From assembly GCF_027587175.1 (NCBI RefSeq), contig NZ_JAPCID010000032.1:21842-85841 (forward strand): DNA of 64,000 bases, written 5' to 3'. Positions 33,980 through 42,254 of this stretch are shown here, one piece after another (within the stretch, counting starts at the first letter, position 1; every line of letters starts with the position of its first letter). Origin of the DNA: Solirubrobacter deserti (lineage in GTDB: Bacteria; Actinomycetota; Thermoleophilia; Solirubrobacterales; Solirubrobacteraceae). The translations under genes were made by a program, and so were the position numbers. The notes under the pieces were generated by a model. The model ran no database searches and was not told the origin of the DNA. It was given only the letters and a program-made list of their open reading frames with translations.

Positions 33980-35062
33980 CTACCGGACGCGGATGGTGCC
34001 CGTCATGCCCCGGTGCAGCGTGCACGCGTAGCTGACGGTGCCGTTCTTGGTGAACGTGCGCTTGAAGGTGCCCTTGGTCATGACCTTGGACTTGAAGCCT
34101 GAGCCGACGACGTCGTGGCCGTGCTTGCCGACCCAGCGCCAGGTCACCGTGCCGCCGCGGGCGACGGTGGCCGTCTTCGGGGTGAAGACGTTGTCGCCGA
34201 CGTTGACCGTGACGCGCTTGCGCGCGATCGACGCCTTGCTCCTGGCCGCCGGGCGCAGCGTGACGGTGCGGGTCGTCGTGGTGCCCTCCACGGTGAAGCG
34301 GACCGTGACCTTCAGGCGGCCGAGCCGGTTGAGCGCGGCCTTGCCCTTCGCGTTGAGGGCGAGGCTGAACTTCTTCGTCGCGCCGGCGGCGACGGAGTAG
34401 GTCGCGCGGCCGACGCGCGTCGGCTTGGCCCTCGCCTTCAGCGCCGCGAGCGTCTCCACGGTCACCGCGGCGCCCGCCGAGCCGCCCTTGATCGAGCCTG
34501 CGACGGCCTGGCCGCGCTGGGAGGCGGCGACCGTGAGCGTGGGCGCGGTGGCGGCGCCGGGCGCCGGGCCGGTCGTGTCGGTGGGGCCGCCGCCCGCGGG
34601 CGGGTTCGCGCCGCCGGCCGGGACCGTGGCCGTCGGGGTCGGAGTGGGCGTGCTCGTGGACGGCAGAGAGCCGTCGGCGTTCGCGACCGTGACCTTGCCC
34701 GTCATCGTGACGTGGTCGTCGCACACGAACTGGTACACGCCGGGCTGGGAGAACGTGCACTCCCCGGCCCAGCCGACGTCCTCGGACGTGGCCGGCAGGA
34801 CGCGGCCCGTGGGTCCGGCGCCGTCACCCGCGGTCTGTGTGCAGACGACGCCGTCACGCTCGAAGCGCACGTTGTGAGCTTCGTTGCCCTGCTCGTAGGA
34901 GAACTTCAGCTTGCCGTTGAGCGCCAGCGTGGAGCTCCCGGGCGTGAAGAGGTTGTCGGTGACCGCGATGTCGATCGACGCCTGCGGCGTCTGCGCCTGC
35001 GCGATCGCGACCGCACCTGCGAACACCGCGATGATCACTGCCCCGAGTCGTACAACGGCCAT
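33980..35062 (-). CDS. Secreted two-domain cupredoxin-like protein
   Basis: A 360-residue protein with a signal peptide (residues 1-24, cleavage after AQA). It has two plastocyanin-like domains, at about 28-128 and 280-360. The first has H63, C114, H117 and M120 (EAHNV; FVCDDHVTM); the second has H316, C347, H350 and M353 (KHGHDVV; YACTLHRGM). Both keep the full type-1 copper ligand order H..C..H..M. They are joined by a Pro/Thr/Gly linker and a beta-sandwich-like middle region at 175-275. It may carry electrons or bind copper outside the cell. AGAGG 6 bases before the ATG is a clear ribosome site. Confidence 0.85.
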   Translation of the reverse strand: MAVVRLGAVIIAVFAGAVAIAQAQTPQASIDIAVTDNLFTPGSSTLALNGKLKFSYEQGNEAHNVRFERDGVVCTQTAGDGAGPTGRVLPATSEDVGWAGECTFSQPGVYQFVCDDHVTMTGKVTVANADGSLPSTSTPTPTPTATVPAGGANPPAGGGPTDTTGPAPGAATAPTLTVAASQRGQAVAGSIKGGSAGAAVTVETLAALKARAKPTRVGRATYSVAAGATKKFSLALNAKGKAALNRLGRLKVTVRFTVEGTTTTRTVTLRPAARSKASIARKRVTVNVGDNVFTPKTATVARGGTVTWRWVGKHGHDVVGSGFKSKVMTKGTFKRTFTKNGTVSYACTLHRGMTGTIRVR

Positions 35063-35077
35063 GCCGAACCTCTCGTC

Positions 35078-35087
35078 AAGGTACCTT
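35078..35087. promoter_or_regulatory. Perfect 10-base palindrome AAGGTACCTT upstream of the cupredoxin gene
   Basis: The palindrome lies 16 bases before the cupredoxin start, on the 5' side of its ribosome site, within an AT-richer stretch. The position suits an operator, but no regulator can be assigned. Confidence 0.35.
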
Positions 35088-35149
35088 TACAAGCTTCGTC
35101 CGGGATCCTAGCTGGCCGGATTGCCGGGGTATACGCACCGCGACCGCGC

Positions 35150-35155
35150 TAGGTT
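35150..35155 (+). promoter_or_regulatory. TAGGTT -10 box before the zinc-ribbon gene
   Basis: TAGGTT ends 6 bases before ATG 35162 and no ribosome-binding sequence is present. Confidence 0.45.
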
Positions 35156-35161
35156 GAACGG

Positions 35162-35338
35162 ATGGCCGACGCCACCCAGTCCCTGCTCGCGGCCGGCTTC
35201 GTCGAGACGGTCTTCCACTGCCCGGCCTGCGGCGTCTCCGGCATGTCGCTCTCGCGCCCGGCCGCGCTGCTCGACCGCACCTGCGCCGACTGCAACGAGC
35301 CCGTCGTCACGACGGTGCTGGACCGCTTCGCCCGCTAG
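35162..35338 (+). CDS. Small zinc-ribbon protein
   Basis: A 58-residue reading frame. Two knuckles, CPAC (C20, C23) and CADC (C41, C44), are separated by 17 residues and form a four-cysteine zinc ribbon. The N-terminal helix and the end VVTTVLDRFAR are otherwise unremarkable. Codon use is like the neighbours (G/C at third positions), and the TAGGTT box 6 bases before the ATG supports real expression. I do not know the function; small zinc ribbons often contact nucleic acid or a larger partner protein. Confidence 0.65.
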   Translation: MADATQSLLAAGFVETVFHCPACGVSGMSLSRPAALLDRTCADCNEPVVTTVLDRFAR

Positions 35339-35383
35339 CGCGCCGGTGTTTCACCGCCGGTCCGCGATGAGCAGACCGACGGC

Positions 35384-35659
35384 ATGGGACGCGACGACGA
35401 CAACATCGGAACGGGCACGTCGGGTCGTTCGACCGACGTCGGCGGCAGCCACAGCGGCGGCAAGGCGGGAGACGATCCCGCGGACGCCCTGCGCAACCCC
35501 GATCCGGACATCGAGCACGACGCGCAGGGCGACGCGTCGAGCAGCGGCCCCGACAGCGGCACGCCGGACGACCTAAAGCCGGGCAAGCGCCGCACGATCG
35601 GGCAGGACGAGGACGCCGGGGCGAGCAGCGGCGTGCCGGGCGAGACCGCGAGCGACTGA
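35384..35659 (+). CDS. Small acidic, intrinsically disordered protein
   Basis: A 91-residue protein composed mostly of D, G, S, T and A, with no hydrophobic core and a basic patch KPGKRR near residue 65. It is likely disordered. Proteins of this composition are common as short hypothetical genes in actinobacteria and may be stress-related, but that is a guess. No convincing promoter or ribosome site was found, so the gene itself is less certain. The 249 bases after it, up to the globin gene, show no coding or RNA feature. Confidence 0.45.
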   Translation: MGRDDDNIGTGTSGRSTDVGGSHSGGKAGDDPADALRNPDPDIEHDAQGDASSSGPDSGTPDDLKPGKRRTIGQDEDAGASSGVPGETASD

Positions 35660-35908
35660 CTCGGCGACTCGCCGGTCAGCGCACGAACCACGCACAAACC
35701 GGGGAATTGCGGGGCGGCGCGACGGTGCCGGCGAGCACTTCCATCGGCGCGCGAGATGGTTGATCATGCACGGGCCGCTTCCTCCTCTCAATGGCGGGGC
35801 CGCGCCCGCCGACACGGGCGCGGCGCTCCGCCCGTGGCGGTTGTCCGCCACACGGCTGGGCGGGCACCTCCCTATCGCCGAGGCGCGCGCTCCCGGAAGC
35901 TCGACGGC

Positions 35909-36331
35909 ATGGACCTGCATGCCCTCGAGATCAGCTTCGACCTTGTCGCCCCGCGCGGCGACGAGCTCGTGGAGCGCTTCTACGCCGACCTGTTCGCGAC
36001 CGCGCCCGCGGTCGTCCCGCTGTTCGCCGACACCGACATGGCCCGCCAGCGCCAGATGCTGCTGTCCGCGCTCGTGCTGCTGCGCCGCAGCCTGCGCAAC
36101 CTGGAGGCGATCGTCCCGACGCTGCGCGAGCTCGGCGCCCGCCACGTTGCCTATGGCGCACGCTCCGCGCACTACCCGATCGTGGGCAGCGTCCTGATCG
36201 GCGCGATGGCCGAAGTGGCCGGCGACGCGTGGATGCCTGAGTACACGCGCGCGTGGAGCGAGGCCTTCGAGCTGATCGCGCAGACGATGATCGAGGGCGC
36301 CGCCGAGGTCCGGATCGCCGCGGCGGCTTAA
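35909..36331 (+). CDS. Single-domain globin
   Basis: A 140-residue globin from ATG 35909. FYADLFATAPAVVPLFADTD is the helix B-C/CD region, and the proximal histidine is H79 in LGARHVAYGARSAHYPIVG, the pattern of flavohaemoglobin-like single-domain bacterial globins. There is no reductase domain. Likely roles are oxygen or nitric-oxide chemistry. The longer upstream frame was rejected because it is low-complexity and lacks globin features. A strong hairpin follows the stop. Confidence 0.88.
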   Translation: MDLHALEISFDLVAPRGDELVERFYADLFATAPAVVPLFADTDMARQRQMLLSALVLLRRSLRNLEAIVPTLRELGARHVAYGARSAHYPIVGSVLIGAMAEVAGDAWMPEYTRAWSEAFELIAQTMIEGAAEVRIAAAA

Positions 36332-36337
36332 CGCCGA

Positions 36338-36361
36338 AGGGCCGGCACGACGGCCGGCCCT
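36338..36361. terminator. Hairpin terminator between convergent globin and HtrA genes
   Basis: A 9-base perfect stem (AGGGCCGGC / GCCGGCCCT) with a 6-base loop, located 6 bases after the globin stop and 23 bases from the HtrA stop. There is no T-run, as is common in GC-rich actinobacteria. It can serve both directions. Confidence 0.7.
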
Positions 36362-36384
36362 CCAGCTCCTCCCACGACGGCGGG

Positions 36385-37497
36385 CTACCAGCCGCCGCCG
36401 AAGCCGGGCACCTCAGGCTGCTGGGGCTGCTCCTGGGTCTGCGTCTGGGTCGTCGTCGGGCGCTCGCCGAGCTTGACCGTGAGCGTCTGCTGCTCGCCGT
36501 TGCGCGTGATCTTCAGCTCGACCGAGTCGCCGGCCTTGTGGTCGTCGACGAGCGAGGACAGCGCGCTCGAGTCGTCGACGCTCTTGCCGCCGAGCTCGGT
36601 GATCACGTCGCCCTGCTGCAGTCCGGCCTCCGCGGCGGGGCCGCCCGCCGTGACCGTGCCGACCTGTGCGCCGGCGCCGTTGGCGTCACCGGTCTGCACG
36701 CCGAGGTAGGCGTGGCTGACCTTGCCGCTCGCGCGCAGCTGGTCGACCACCGACTTGACCGTGTTGGACGGGATCGCGAAGCCGATGCCGACGTTGCCGG
36801 CCTGCCCGCTCGCCGTCGAGCCCGTGGACTCGATCTGCGAGTTGACGCCGATCACCTGGCCCTGGGCGTTGAACAGCGGGCCGCCCGAGTTGCCGGGATT
36901 GATCGCCGCGTCGGTCTGGATGACGTCGTCGATCGAGAAGCCGTTGGGCGAGGAGATCTCGCGCTGCAGCGCGCTCACCACGCCGACCGTGAGCGTGCGG
37001 TCCAGGCCGAAGGGGTTGCCGATGGCGTACGCGTCGTCGCCGACCTCGACCGAGCTCGAATCAGCGAGTTCGAGCGCCTTCAGGTTGCTGGCGCTGACCT
37101 TCAGCAGCGCCAGGTCGGTCGAGGCGTCCTCGCCGACGAGCTCGGCGTTGAGCGTCTTGCCGTCGCCGACCTTGGCCTTGATCTGGCCGTTCGCGCCCTC
37201 GATCACGTGCGCGTTGGTGACGATGTAGCCGTCGCTGGAGATCACGAAGCCCGAGCCCGTGCCCGAGCCGGTCGTGATGTAGGCGACCGAGTCCTTGGAG
37301 GCCTGGTAGACGTCGTGCGGGGACAGGGCGGTCCCCGTTGCGGTGGCGGTGGCGGCCACCGGCCGCGTGTTCGTGACGGTCTGGACGGAGGGGGAGTCGT
37401 CGTGCAGTGCGGTGGTAGCGACGGCGCCCGCGCCACCGCCGATCACCGCCGCGGCGGCGAGGGGGAGGAGGGGCTTCACAAGCTTCATGCTCAGCAT
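36385..37497 (-). CDS. HtrA/DegP-type serine protease with PDZ domain
   Basis: A 370-residue membrane-anchored S1C protease. A hydrophobic anchor at residues 8-29 and a Thr/Ala-rich linker precede the protease domain. The catalytic triad is H97 (TNAHV), D128 (STDLALL) and S204 (PGNSGGP). A PDZ domain at about 265-345 includes YLGVQTGD and AAEAGLQQGDVI. The tail is Gln/Thr/Pro-rich and ends GFGGGW. It degrades misfolded proteins outside the membrane. A second possible start is the internal ATG at codon 4. Confidence 0.93.
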   Translation of the reverse strand: MLSMKLVKPLLPLAAAAVIGGGAGAVATTALHDDSPSVQTVTNTRPVAATATATGTALSPHDVYQASKDSVAYITTGSGTGSGFVISSDGYIVTNAHVIEGANGQIKAKVGDGKTLNAELVGEDASTDLALLKVSASNLKALELADSSSVEVGDDAYAIGNPFGLDRTLTVGVVSALQREISSPNGFSIDDVIQTDAAINPGNSGGPLFNAQGQVIGVNSQIESTGSTASGQAGNVGIGFAIPSNTVKSVVDQLRASGKVSHAYLGVQTGDANGAGAQVGTVTAGGPAAEAGLQQGDVITELGGKSVDDSSALSSLVDDHKAGDSVELKITRNGEQQTLTVKLGERPTTTQTQTQEQPQQPEVPGFGGGW

Positions 37498-37659
37498 GGT
37501 CGTCCCGGCCCCTGAGCGCTTCCTTCGCGGTCGCTAAGCCGTCCTTCGCGCGTTAATAAGAAGCTCGCAAACCACGAGCCTCCCGGTCGCTGAACGCACC
37601 GCGGGCATGTCAGGTGGAGGCGACGGCATCCCGATGATGAGCAGTCCCGTAGTGTTGAC

Positions 37660-37971
37660 ATGCGCCGGTTCGCTCGCTTTTGGGGCGCCCAGCGAACGCG
37701 TGCGGGTCCGGGGGCGCTCGACGACGAGCCCCCGCACCCCGGCGCGCTCGCCGATCGTACGTGGGAGCTGATGGTCCGCTCTTGGCCCGCGCTGGCGCGC
37801 ACTGAGATCACCGTCTCGGGCGTCGCCGACCCGTCCGCGCTGGAGGCCATCGAGCACGAGGTGCGCAGCGCCCGCGCGCGCGGCGACGCGGTCACGCTCG
37901 ACCTCCGCGGGCTGGAGTCGTGTCCGCCCGGCTTCGCAGTTCGGCGCCCAGACGCTCATGAAGCGGGGTAA
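37660..37971 (+). CDS. STAS-like N-terminal fragment, possibly frameshifted from the next gene
   Basis: A 103-residue frame. TEITVSGVADPSALEAIEHE followed by DAVTLDLRGLES is a STAS-like beta-alpha pattern. It then breaks off into a short unrelated-looking end. In the +1 frame the same DNA continues directly into the next reading frame (QFGAQTLMKRGNE), so the two may be one protein split by a frameshift near 37940, or two genes overlapping by 14 bases. The TAGTGT box lies only 4 bases before the ATG. Confidence 0.5.
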   Translation: MRRFARFWGAQRTRAGPGALDDEPPHPGALADRTWELMVRSWPALARTEITVSGVADPSALEAIEHEVRSARARGDAVTLDLRGLESCPPGFAVRRPDAHEAG

Positions 37972-38971
37972 TGAGCGTGTGTTGCGCCGTGAAGATGTCC
38001 TCGACCTCCGCCTCCGCTCGGACACCGGGCTCGCCGACGCGTTGGCGTTCGGCCTGCGCGCCCTGTCGCTGCGCTCCTCCCGCGGCCTCGTCATCCTGCT
38101 CGGCGACCGAGAGGCGCTTCCGCCGGCGGCGATCCGCGAGCTCGTCGACGCCCAGCGGCTGATCGGGCAGGACGGGCGGCGCTGTGCGCTCGTCATGCCG
38201 GATGCCTGCGCCGTCGCGTTCGCCCTCACGCACGGCGCCACACCGCCCTCCGTCGGCACGCACGACGAGGCCCGCGCCCTGCTCGGCCGCGGCCAGCCCG
38301 AAGCCGGTGTGCGCCGCCTCGACGACGGACGCCGCGTGCACATCACGCTCTACAGGGAGCTCGACCTGGCCGGCGTCACAGCCATCCGCGCTGAGCTCCG
38401 GTCCGCCCTCGCCCACGCCCGCGCCGGTTGCACCTTCGTCTTGGACCTCGCCGGCCTGCTGTTCGCCGACGCGCACGGCCTCGAGGCCCTCACCCGCGTC
38501 GCGGTCCGCGCGCAACTGGCGGGCGCGACCGTCGAGGTCGTCAACGCCTGCCCCCAGGTCCGTGGCCTGGCCTACCGCCTCGGCTGGCACGAGCACCTGC
38601 CCGGCGTCGGCGAGGGCACCGACGGCGCCGGCCGGCCGACCACCCGCTCCGCGGTCATCGCCACCGATCTGCACGGCACGGTGTCCTACTGGAACGACGC
38701 GGCGGATCGGCTCTACGGCTGGTCGGCCGCCGAGGTCCTCGGCCGCCCCATCACCGAGCTCACGGTCCACCCGACCGACGAGTCCGCCGCCCAGACGATC
38801 ATGTCGACGGTCCGCGGCCACGGCGCCTGGGAGGGCCGCTTCTCGGTCCGCCGCCGCAACGCCACCCACTTCGACGCGCGCGTGCGCAACACGACGATCG
38901 AGAACGGGCTGGGGGCGCCGATCGGCCTGGTCGGCTTCTCGACGCCCCTGACGGAGCTCACGCCCGTCTAG
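37958..38971 (+). CDS. STAS- and PAS-domain signalling protein
   Basis: A 337-residue frame. Residues of about 1-120 look STAS-like (LRSSRGLVILLGDRE, RCALVMPDACAVAF). Residues 125-215 are a clearer STAS/anti-sigma-antagonist domain, with FVLDLAGLLFADAHGLEAL where a phosphorylatable Ser/Thr is expected; here the position reads A-D-A, so phospho-control may be lost. Residues 232-330 are a PAS domain (VIATDLHGTVSYWNDAADRLYGW, ending GLVGFSTPL). No output domain is present. It probably acts in a partner-switching or sensing circuit. Its stop is interlocked with that of the convergent MaoC gene. Confidence 0.7.
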   Translation: MKRGNERVLRREDVLDLRLRSDTGLADALAFGLRALSLRSSRGLVILLGDREALPPAAIRELVDAQRLIGQDGRRCALVMPDACAVAFALTHGATPPSVGTHDEARALLGRGQPEAGVRRLDDGRRVHITLYRELDLAGVTAIRAELRSALAHARAGCTFVLDLAGLLFADAHGLEALTRVAVRAQLAGATVEVVNACPQVRGLAYRLGWHEHLPGVGEGTDGAGRPTTRSAVIATDLHGTVSYWNDAADRLYGWSAAEVLGRPITELTVHPTDESAAQTIMSTVRGHGAWEGRFSVRRRNATHFDARVRNTTIENGLGAPIGLVGFSTPLTELTPV

Positions 38972-39720
38972 ATCGGCGTCAGCTCACCCTCCAGGTGGCC
39001 GTGGACGGCGAACCGGTCCTCGGCCTCACCGAAGGAGACCTTCGAGGGCAGCAGGATCGGCTGCTTGAAGCGCACCTCGACCGCGAACGCGTCCGGGAGC
39101 CGCAGCGAGGCGAGGCAGCGCGCCTTCGTCCACATGCCGTGGGCGATCGCGCGCGGGAACCCCAGGGCCTTGGCGCTGAGCGCGTGCAGGTGGATCGGGT
39201 TGTGGTCGCCGGACACGGACGCGTAGCGGCGGCCGAGGTCGTCCGCGACGCGCCACTGGGCGGTCACGGGCGGCTCCTCGAAGGCCGGCGGCTTGGGGGC
39301 GGACTCGTCGCCGCCGCCGCGCTTGAGGTTCGTGGAGAAGCCCTGCCAGACGAGCTCGTCGCGCACGCGGGCCTCGGTGACGAAATCGAAGGTGCGGCCG
39401 CGGCGGTGCGGCTCGAAGCCCTCCACTCGCGCGGTCAAGGACAGCGGCTCGCCCAGCAGCAACGGGCGCTGCTGCACGATCCGGTTCGCGATGTGGACGA
39501 CGCCGACGGCGCTGAAGGGGGCGCGCGCGAGCAGCGTCATGTGCAGCGGGAACGCGAGCACGTGCGGGTAGGTCGGCGGGAGCTCGTCGCGCAGCGTGAA
39601 GCCGCACAGGTGCGCGTAGTCGGCGAGGTGGTCGGCGTCCACCGTGAGCTCGCGCGTGAGCACGTCGCTCGGTAGACCGGAGCCGCGGCCCGGAAGGGCG
39701 GCACGCAGGGTCGTCAGCAT
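38968..39720 (-). CDS. MaoC-like (R)-specific enoyl-CoA hydratase, double hot-dog
   Basis: A 250-residue protein from ATG 39720. The C-terminal half carries the hydratase motif SGDHNPIHLHALSAKALGFPRAIAHGMW, with the catalytic Asp and His of MaoC hydratase 2. The N-terminal half is a degenerate hot-dog repeat, making the usual single-chain double fold. It hydrates 2-enoyl-CoA to (R)-3-hydroxyacyl-CoA. It is the last gene of the operon; its start shares one base with the reductase stop (TGATG). Confidence 0.88.
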   Translation of the reverse strand: MLTTLRAALPGRGSGLPSDVLTRELTVDADHLADYAHLCGFTLRDELPPTYPHVLAFPLHMTLLARAPFSAVGVVHIANRIVQQRPLLLGEPLSLTARVEGFEPHRRGRTFDFVTEARVRDELVWQGFSTNLKRGGGDESAPKPPAFEEPPVTAQWRVADDLGRRYASVSGDHNPIHLHALSAKALGFPRAIAHGMWTKARCLASLRLPDAFAVEVRFKQPILLPSKVSFGEAEDRFAVHGHLEGELTPI

Positions 39721-40979
39721 CAGGCCCCCAGCAGCGACTGGCCGCACACGCGGACGACGTTGCGGTCCACGCCCGAGCCCGCGAGCCACGCGACGGTCTC
39801 GGCCACGTCGACCGGCAGCCCGCCCTGGCGCAGCGAGTTCAGGCGGCGCCCCACCTCGCGCACGCCGACCGGCATCGCGGCGGTCATCTTGGTCTCGATG
39901 AACCCGGGCGCGACGGCGTTGATCGTGATGCCGCGGTCGAGCTCGATGTCCGTCACGAGGTCGAGCAGTCCCGCCTTCGACGTCGCGTAGTTCGTCTGCC
40001 CCGCGTTGCCGGCGATCGCGCTGAGCGAGGACACGCAGACGATCCGGCCCTCGTCGCGCAGCACGGGCACCAGCGCCTCGGTGATCCGCTCGGGCGCGAG
40101 CAGGTTGACCTCCATCAGCGACTGCCAGCGATCCTCGGGCATCTTCGCCAGCGTGCGGTCCTTGGTCACGCCCGCGTTGTGGACGAGGATGTCGAGCCCG
40201 TCCGCGAAGCGCTCAGCCAGCCGCTCCGGCGCGTCCGGAGTCGTGATGTCCAGCTCGAGCTCCGCGTCGGCCAGGTCCAGGCGCACCACGTGCGCGCCCT
40301 CGCGCTCGAGGACGTCCGCGATCGCCGCGCCGATTCCCCGCGAGCCGCCCGTCACCAGGGCGGTCCGGCCCGCGACCGGCTTGTGCTTGTTGGTCCCGAC
40401 ACGGATGACCTGGCCGGAGACGTACGCGGACCGGGGCGTGAGCAGGAACTTCAGCGTCGCCCCGATGCGCTCTTCGGCGCCCTCCTCGACGTGCACCAGG
40501 TTCACGGTCACGCCGCGCGGCCCGAGCTCCTTGCCCAGCGAGCGCGTGAAGCCCTCCAGCGCCCGTCGCTCGCCGCCGAGCACGACCACACGGCCGGACC
40601 GCTGCAGCCGCCCGACGGTCGGATGAAAGAACCGCTGCAGCTCGACGAGCTCCGCGGACGTCGAGATCCCCGTCGCGTCGAACACGAGCGCCTTGAACCG
40701 GTGGTCCGCGGGCGCGGCGGGATTGAACACGGCCGCGTCGAGCCCGGCCCGTGCCGCCAGCTCGCGCACCGGGTCGTCCAGCGCGGTGGCGCTGTCCGCG
40801 CGCAACTCGGCCAGCACGCGCGCGGCGGCCTCGGCGAGCCGCCCGGCGCCGCCGAGCAGCACCCGGCCGCCCACCGCGGACGACCCGCGGTCGAGCTCCA
40901 CGGGCTGCGGGAGCCCGATCCGCTTGCCGACCGTCGAGGTGACCGGCATCCGCATCAGCTGCGTGTAGAGATCGGCCAT
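39720..40979 (-). CDS. High-molecular-weight 3-ketoacyl reductase (FabG4-like)
   Basis: A 419-residue protein of the FabG4 type. An N-terminal non-catalytic flavodoxin-like domain (1-200) is followed by a C-terminal SDR: TGGSRGIG at 210-217, HNAGVTKD, VSSLSAIAGN and NYATSKAG with the catalytic Tyr/Lys. FabG4 enzymes in mycobacteria act on CoA thioesters with NADH, fitting an (R)-3-hydroxyacyl-CoA dehydrogenase step after the MaoC hydratase. It starts 4 bases before the thiolase stop is reached, with a 3-base gap. Confidence 0.9.
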   Translation of the reverse strand: MADLYTQLMRMPVTSTVGKRIGLPQPVELDRGSSAVGGRVLLGGAGRLAEAAARVLAELRADSATALDDPVRELAARAGLDAAVFNPAAPADHRFKALVFDATGISTSAELVELQRFFHPTVGRLQRSGRVVVLGGERRALEGFTRSLGKELGPRGVTVNLVHVEEGAEERIGATLKFLLTPRSAYVSGQVIRVGTNKHKPVAGRTALVTGGSRGIGAAIADVLEREGAHVVRLDLADAELELDITTPDAPERLAERFADGLDILVHNAGVTKDRTLAKMPEDRWQSLMEVNLLAPERITEALVPVLRDEGRIVCVSSLSAIAGNAGQTNYATSKAGLLDLVTDIELDRGITINAVAPGFIETKMTAAMPVGVREVGRRLNSLRQGGLPVDVAETVAWLAGSGVDRNVVRVCGQSLLGA

Positions 40980-40982
40980 CGC

Positions 40983-42254
40983 CTACTTCTCCAGGATCGC
41001 GACGACACCCTGGCCGCCCGCCGCGCAGATCGAGATCACGCCGCGGCCGGAGCCCTTCTCGTTGAGCGCCTTGGCCAGCGCGGCCACGATCCGCCCGCCC
41101 GTCGCGGCGAACGGATGGCCCGCGGCCAGAGACCCACCGTTGACGTTCAACCGATCGTCCGGGATCTCGCCCAGCGGCGCATCCAGCCCGAGCCGCTCGC
41201 GCGCGAACACCGGGTCGCGCCACGCCCGCCGCGTCGCCGCGACCTGCGCCGCGAACGCCTCGTGGATCTCGAAGAGGTCGAAGTCGTCGAACGCCAGGTC
41301 GTTGCGGCCGAGCATCCGCGGCATCGCGTAGGCCGGCGCCATCAGCAGCCCTTCGCCCTTGTGCACGTGGTCGACGGCCGCCGTCTGCGCGTCCACGAAG
41401 TACGCCAGCACCGGCAACCCACGGGCCGCGGCCCACGCCTCGCTCGCCAGCAGCACCGCAGAGGCGCCGTCCGAGAGCGGCGTCGAGTTGCCCGCGGTCA
41501 TGGTCCCGTCCTCACCGCCGAACACCGGCTTGAGCTTCGCCAGCTTCTCCACCGACGAATCGGGCCGCAGGTTCTGATCGCGCTCGAGCCCCAGGTACGG
41601 CGTGAGCAGATCGCCGAAGAAGCCACGGTCGTACGCGGCCGCGAGCTTCTGGTGCGAGGCCGCCGCGAGCTCGTCCTGCTCCTCACGGGTGACGCCCCAG
41701 TCGCGCGCCATCACGGCCGTGTGCTCGCCCATGGAGAGCCCGGTGCGCGGCTCGGAGTTCCGCGGGATCTCCGGAACCACCTGGCCCGGCCGCAGCCGCG
41801 TCAAGGTCCGCGCGCGCGAAGGCAGCGACTTCGCGCGGTTGAGGTCGAGCAGCACCTGCCGCAGGTCCTCGTTGACGGCGATCGGCGCGTCGGACGCGGT
41901 GTCCACGCCGCCGGCGATCCCCACGTCGATCTGGCCCAACGCGATCTTGTTCGCGACCGCGATCACGGTCTCCAGCCCCGTGCCGCACGCCTGCTGGATG
42001 TCGTAGGCGGCGGTCTCGGGCGCCAGCTTGGAGCCGAGCACGGCCTCGCGCGTGAGGTCGCGATCGCGCGCGTGCTTGAGCACGGCGCCCGCGACCACCT
42101 CGTCGACCCGCTCGCCCTCGAGCCCGAAGCGCTCGACGAGCCCGTCCAGCGTCGCGGTGAGCATGTCCTGGTCGGACGCGTGCGCGTAGGGACCGTTCGC
42201 GCGCGCGAACGGGATCCGGTTGCCGCCGACGATGGCGACGCGGCGTGTGTTCAT
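40983..42254 (-). CDS. Acetyl-CoA acetyltransferase / 3-ketoacyl-CoA thiolase (FadI-like)
   Basis: A 423-residue thiolase. The nucleophile is C90 in DIQQACGTGLE; H is in FEIHEAFAAQV, the second H in LAAGHPFAATGG, and the proton-relay cysteine in SICAAGGQG near the end. The length and the QQACGTG motif resemble FadI-type thiolases. It cleaves 3-ketoacyl-CoA in the last step of beta-oxidation. AGAGG lies 6 bases before ATG 42254, and the start overlaps the TetR stop (ATGA). Confidence 0.92.
   Translation of the reverse strand: MNTRRVAIVGGNRIPFARANGPYAHASDQDMLTATLDGLVERFGLEGERVDEVVAGAVLKHARDRDLTREAVLGSKLAPETAAYDIQQACGTGLETVIAVANKIALGQIDVGIAGGVDTASDAPIAVNEDLRQVLLDLNRAKSLPSRARTLTRLRPGQVVPEIPRNSEPRTGLSMGEHTAVMARDWGVTREEQDELAAASHQKLAAAYDRGFFGDLLTPYLGLERDQNLRPDSSVEKLAKLKPVFGGEDGTMTAGNSTPLSDGASAVLLASEAWAAARGLPVLAYFVDAQTAAVDHVHKGEGLLMAPAYAMPRMLGRNDLAFDDFDLFEIHEAFAAQVAATRRAWRDPVFARERLGLDAPLGEIPDDRLNVNGGSLAAGHPFAATGGRIVAALAKALNEKGSGRGVISICAAGGQGVVAILEK

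Noticed and set aside
35343..35355. Hairpin CGGTG-TTT-CACCG after the zinc-ribbon gene
   Set aside because: Five base pairs with a 3-base loop are too weak to call a terminator.
37498..37659. Promoter elements for HtrA in the 162-base gap (TTAATAA region)
   Set aside because: AT-rich hexamers exist, but no -35/-10 pair or spacing is convincing on either strand.
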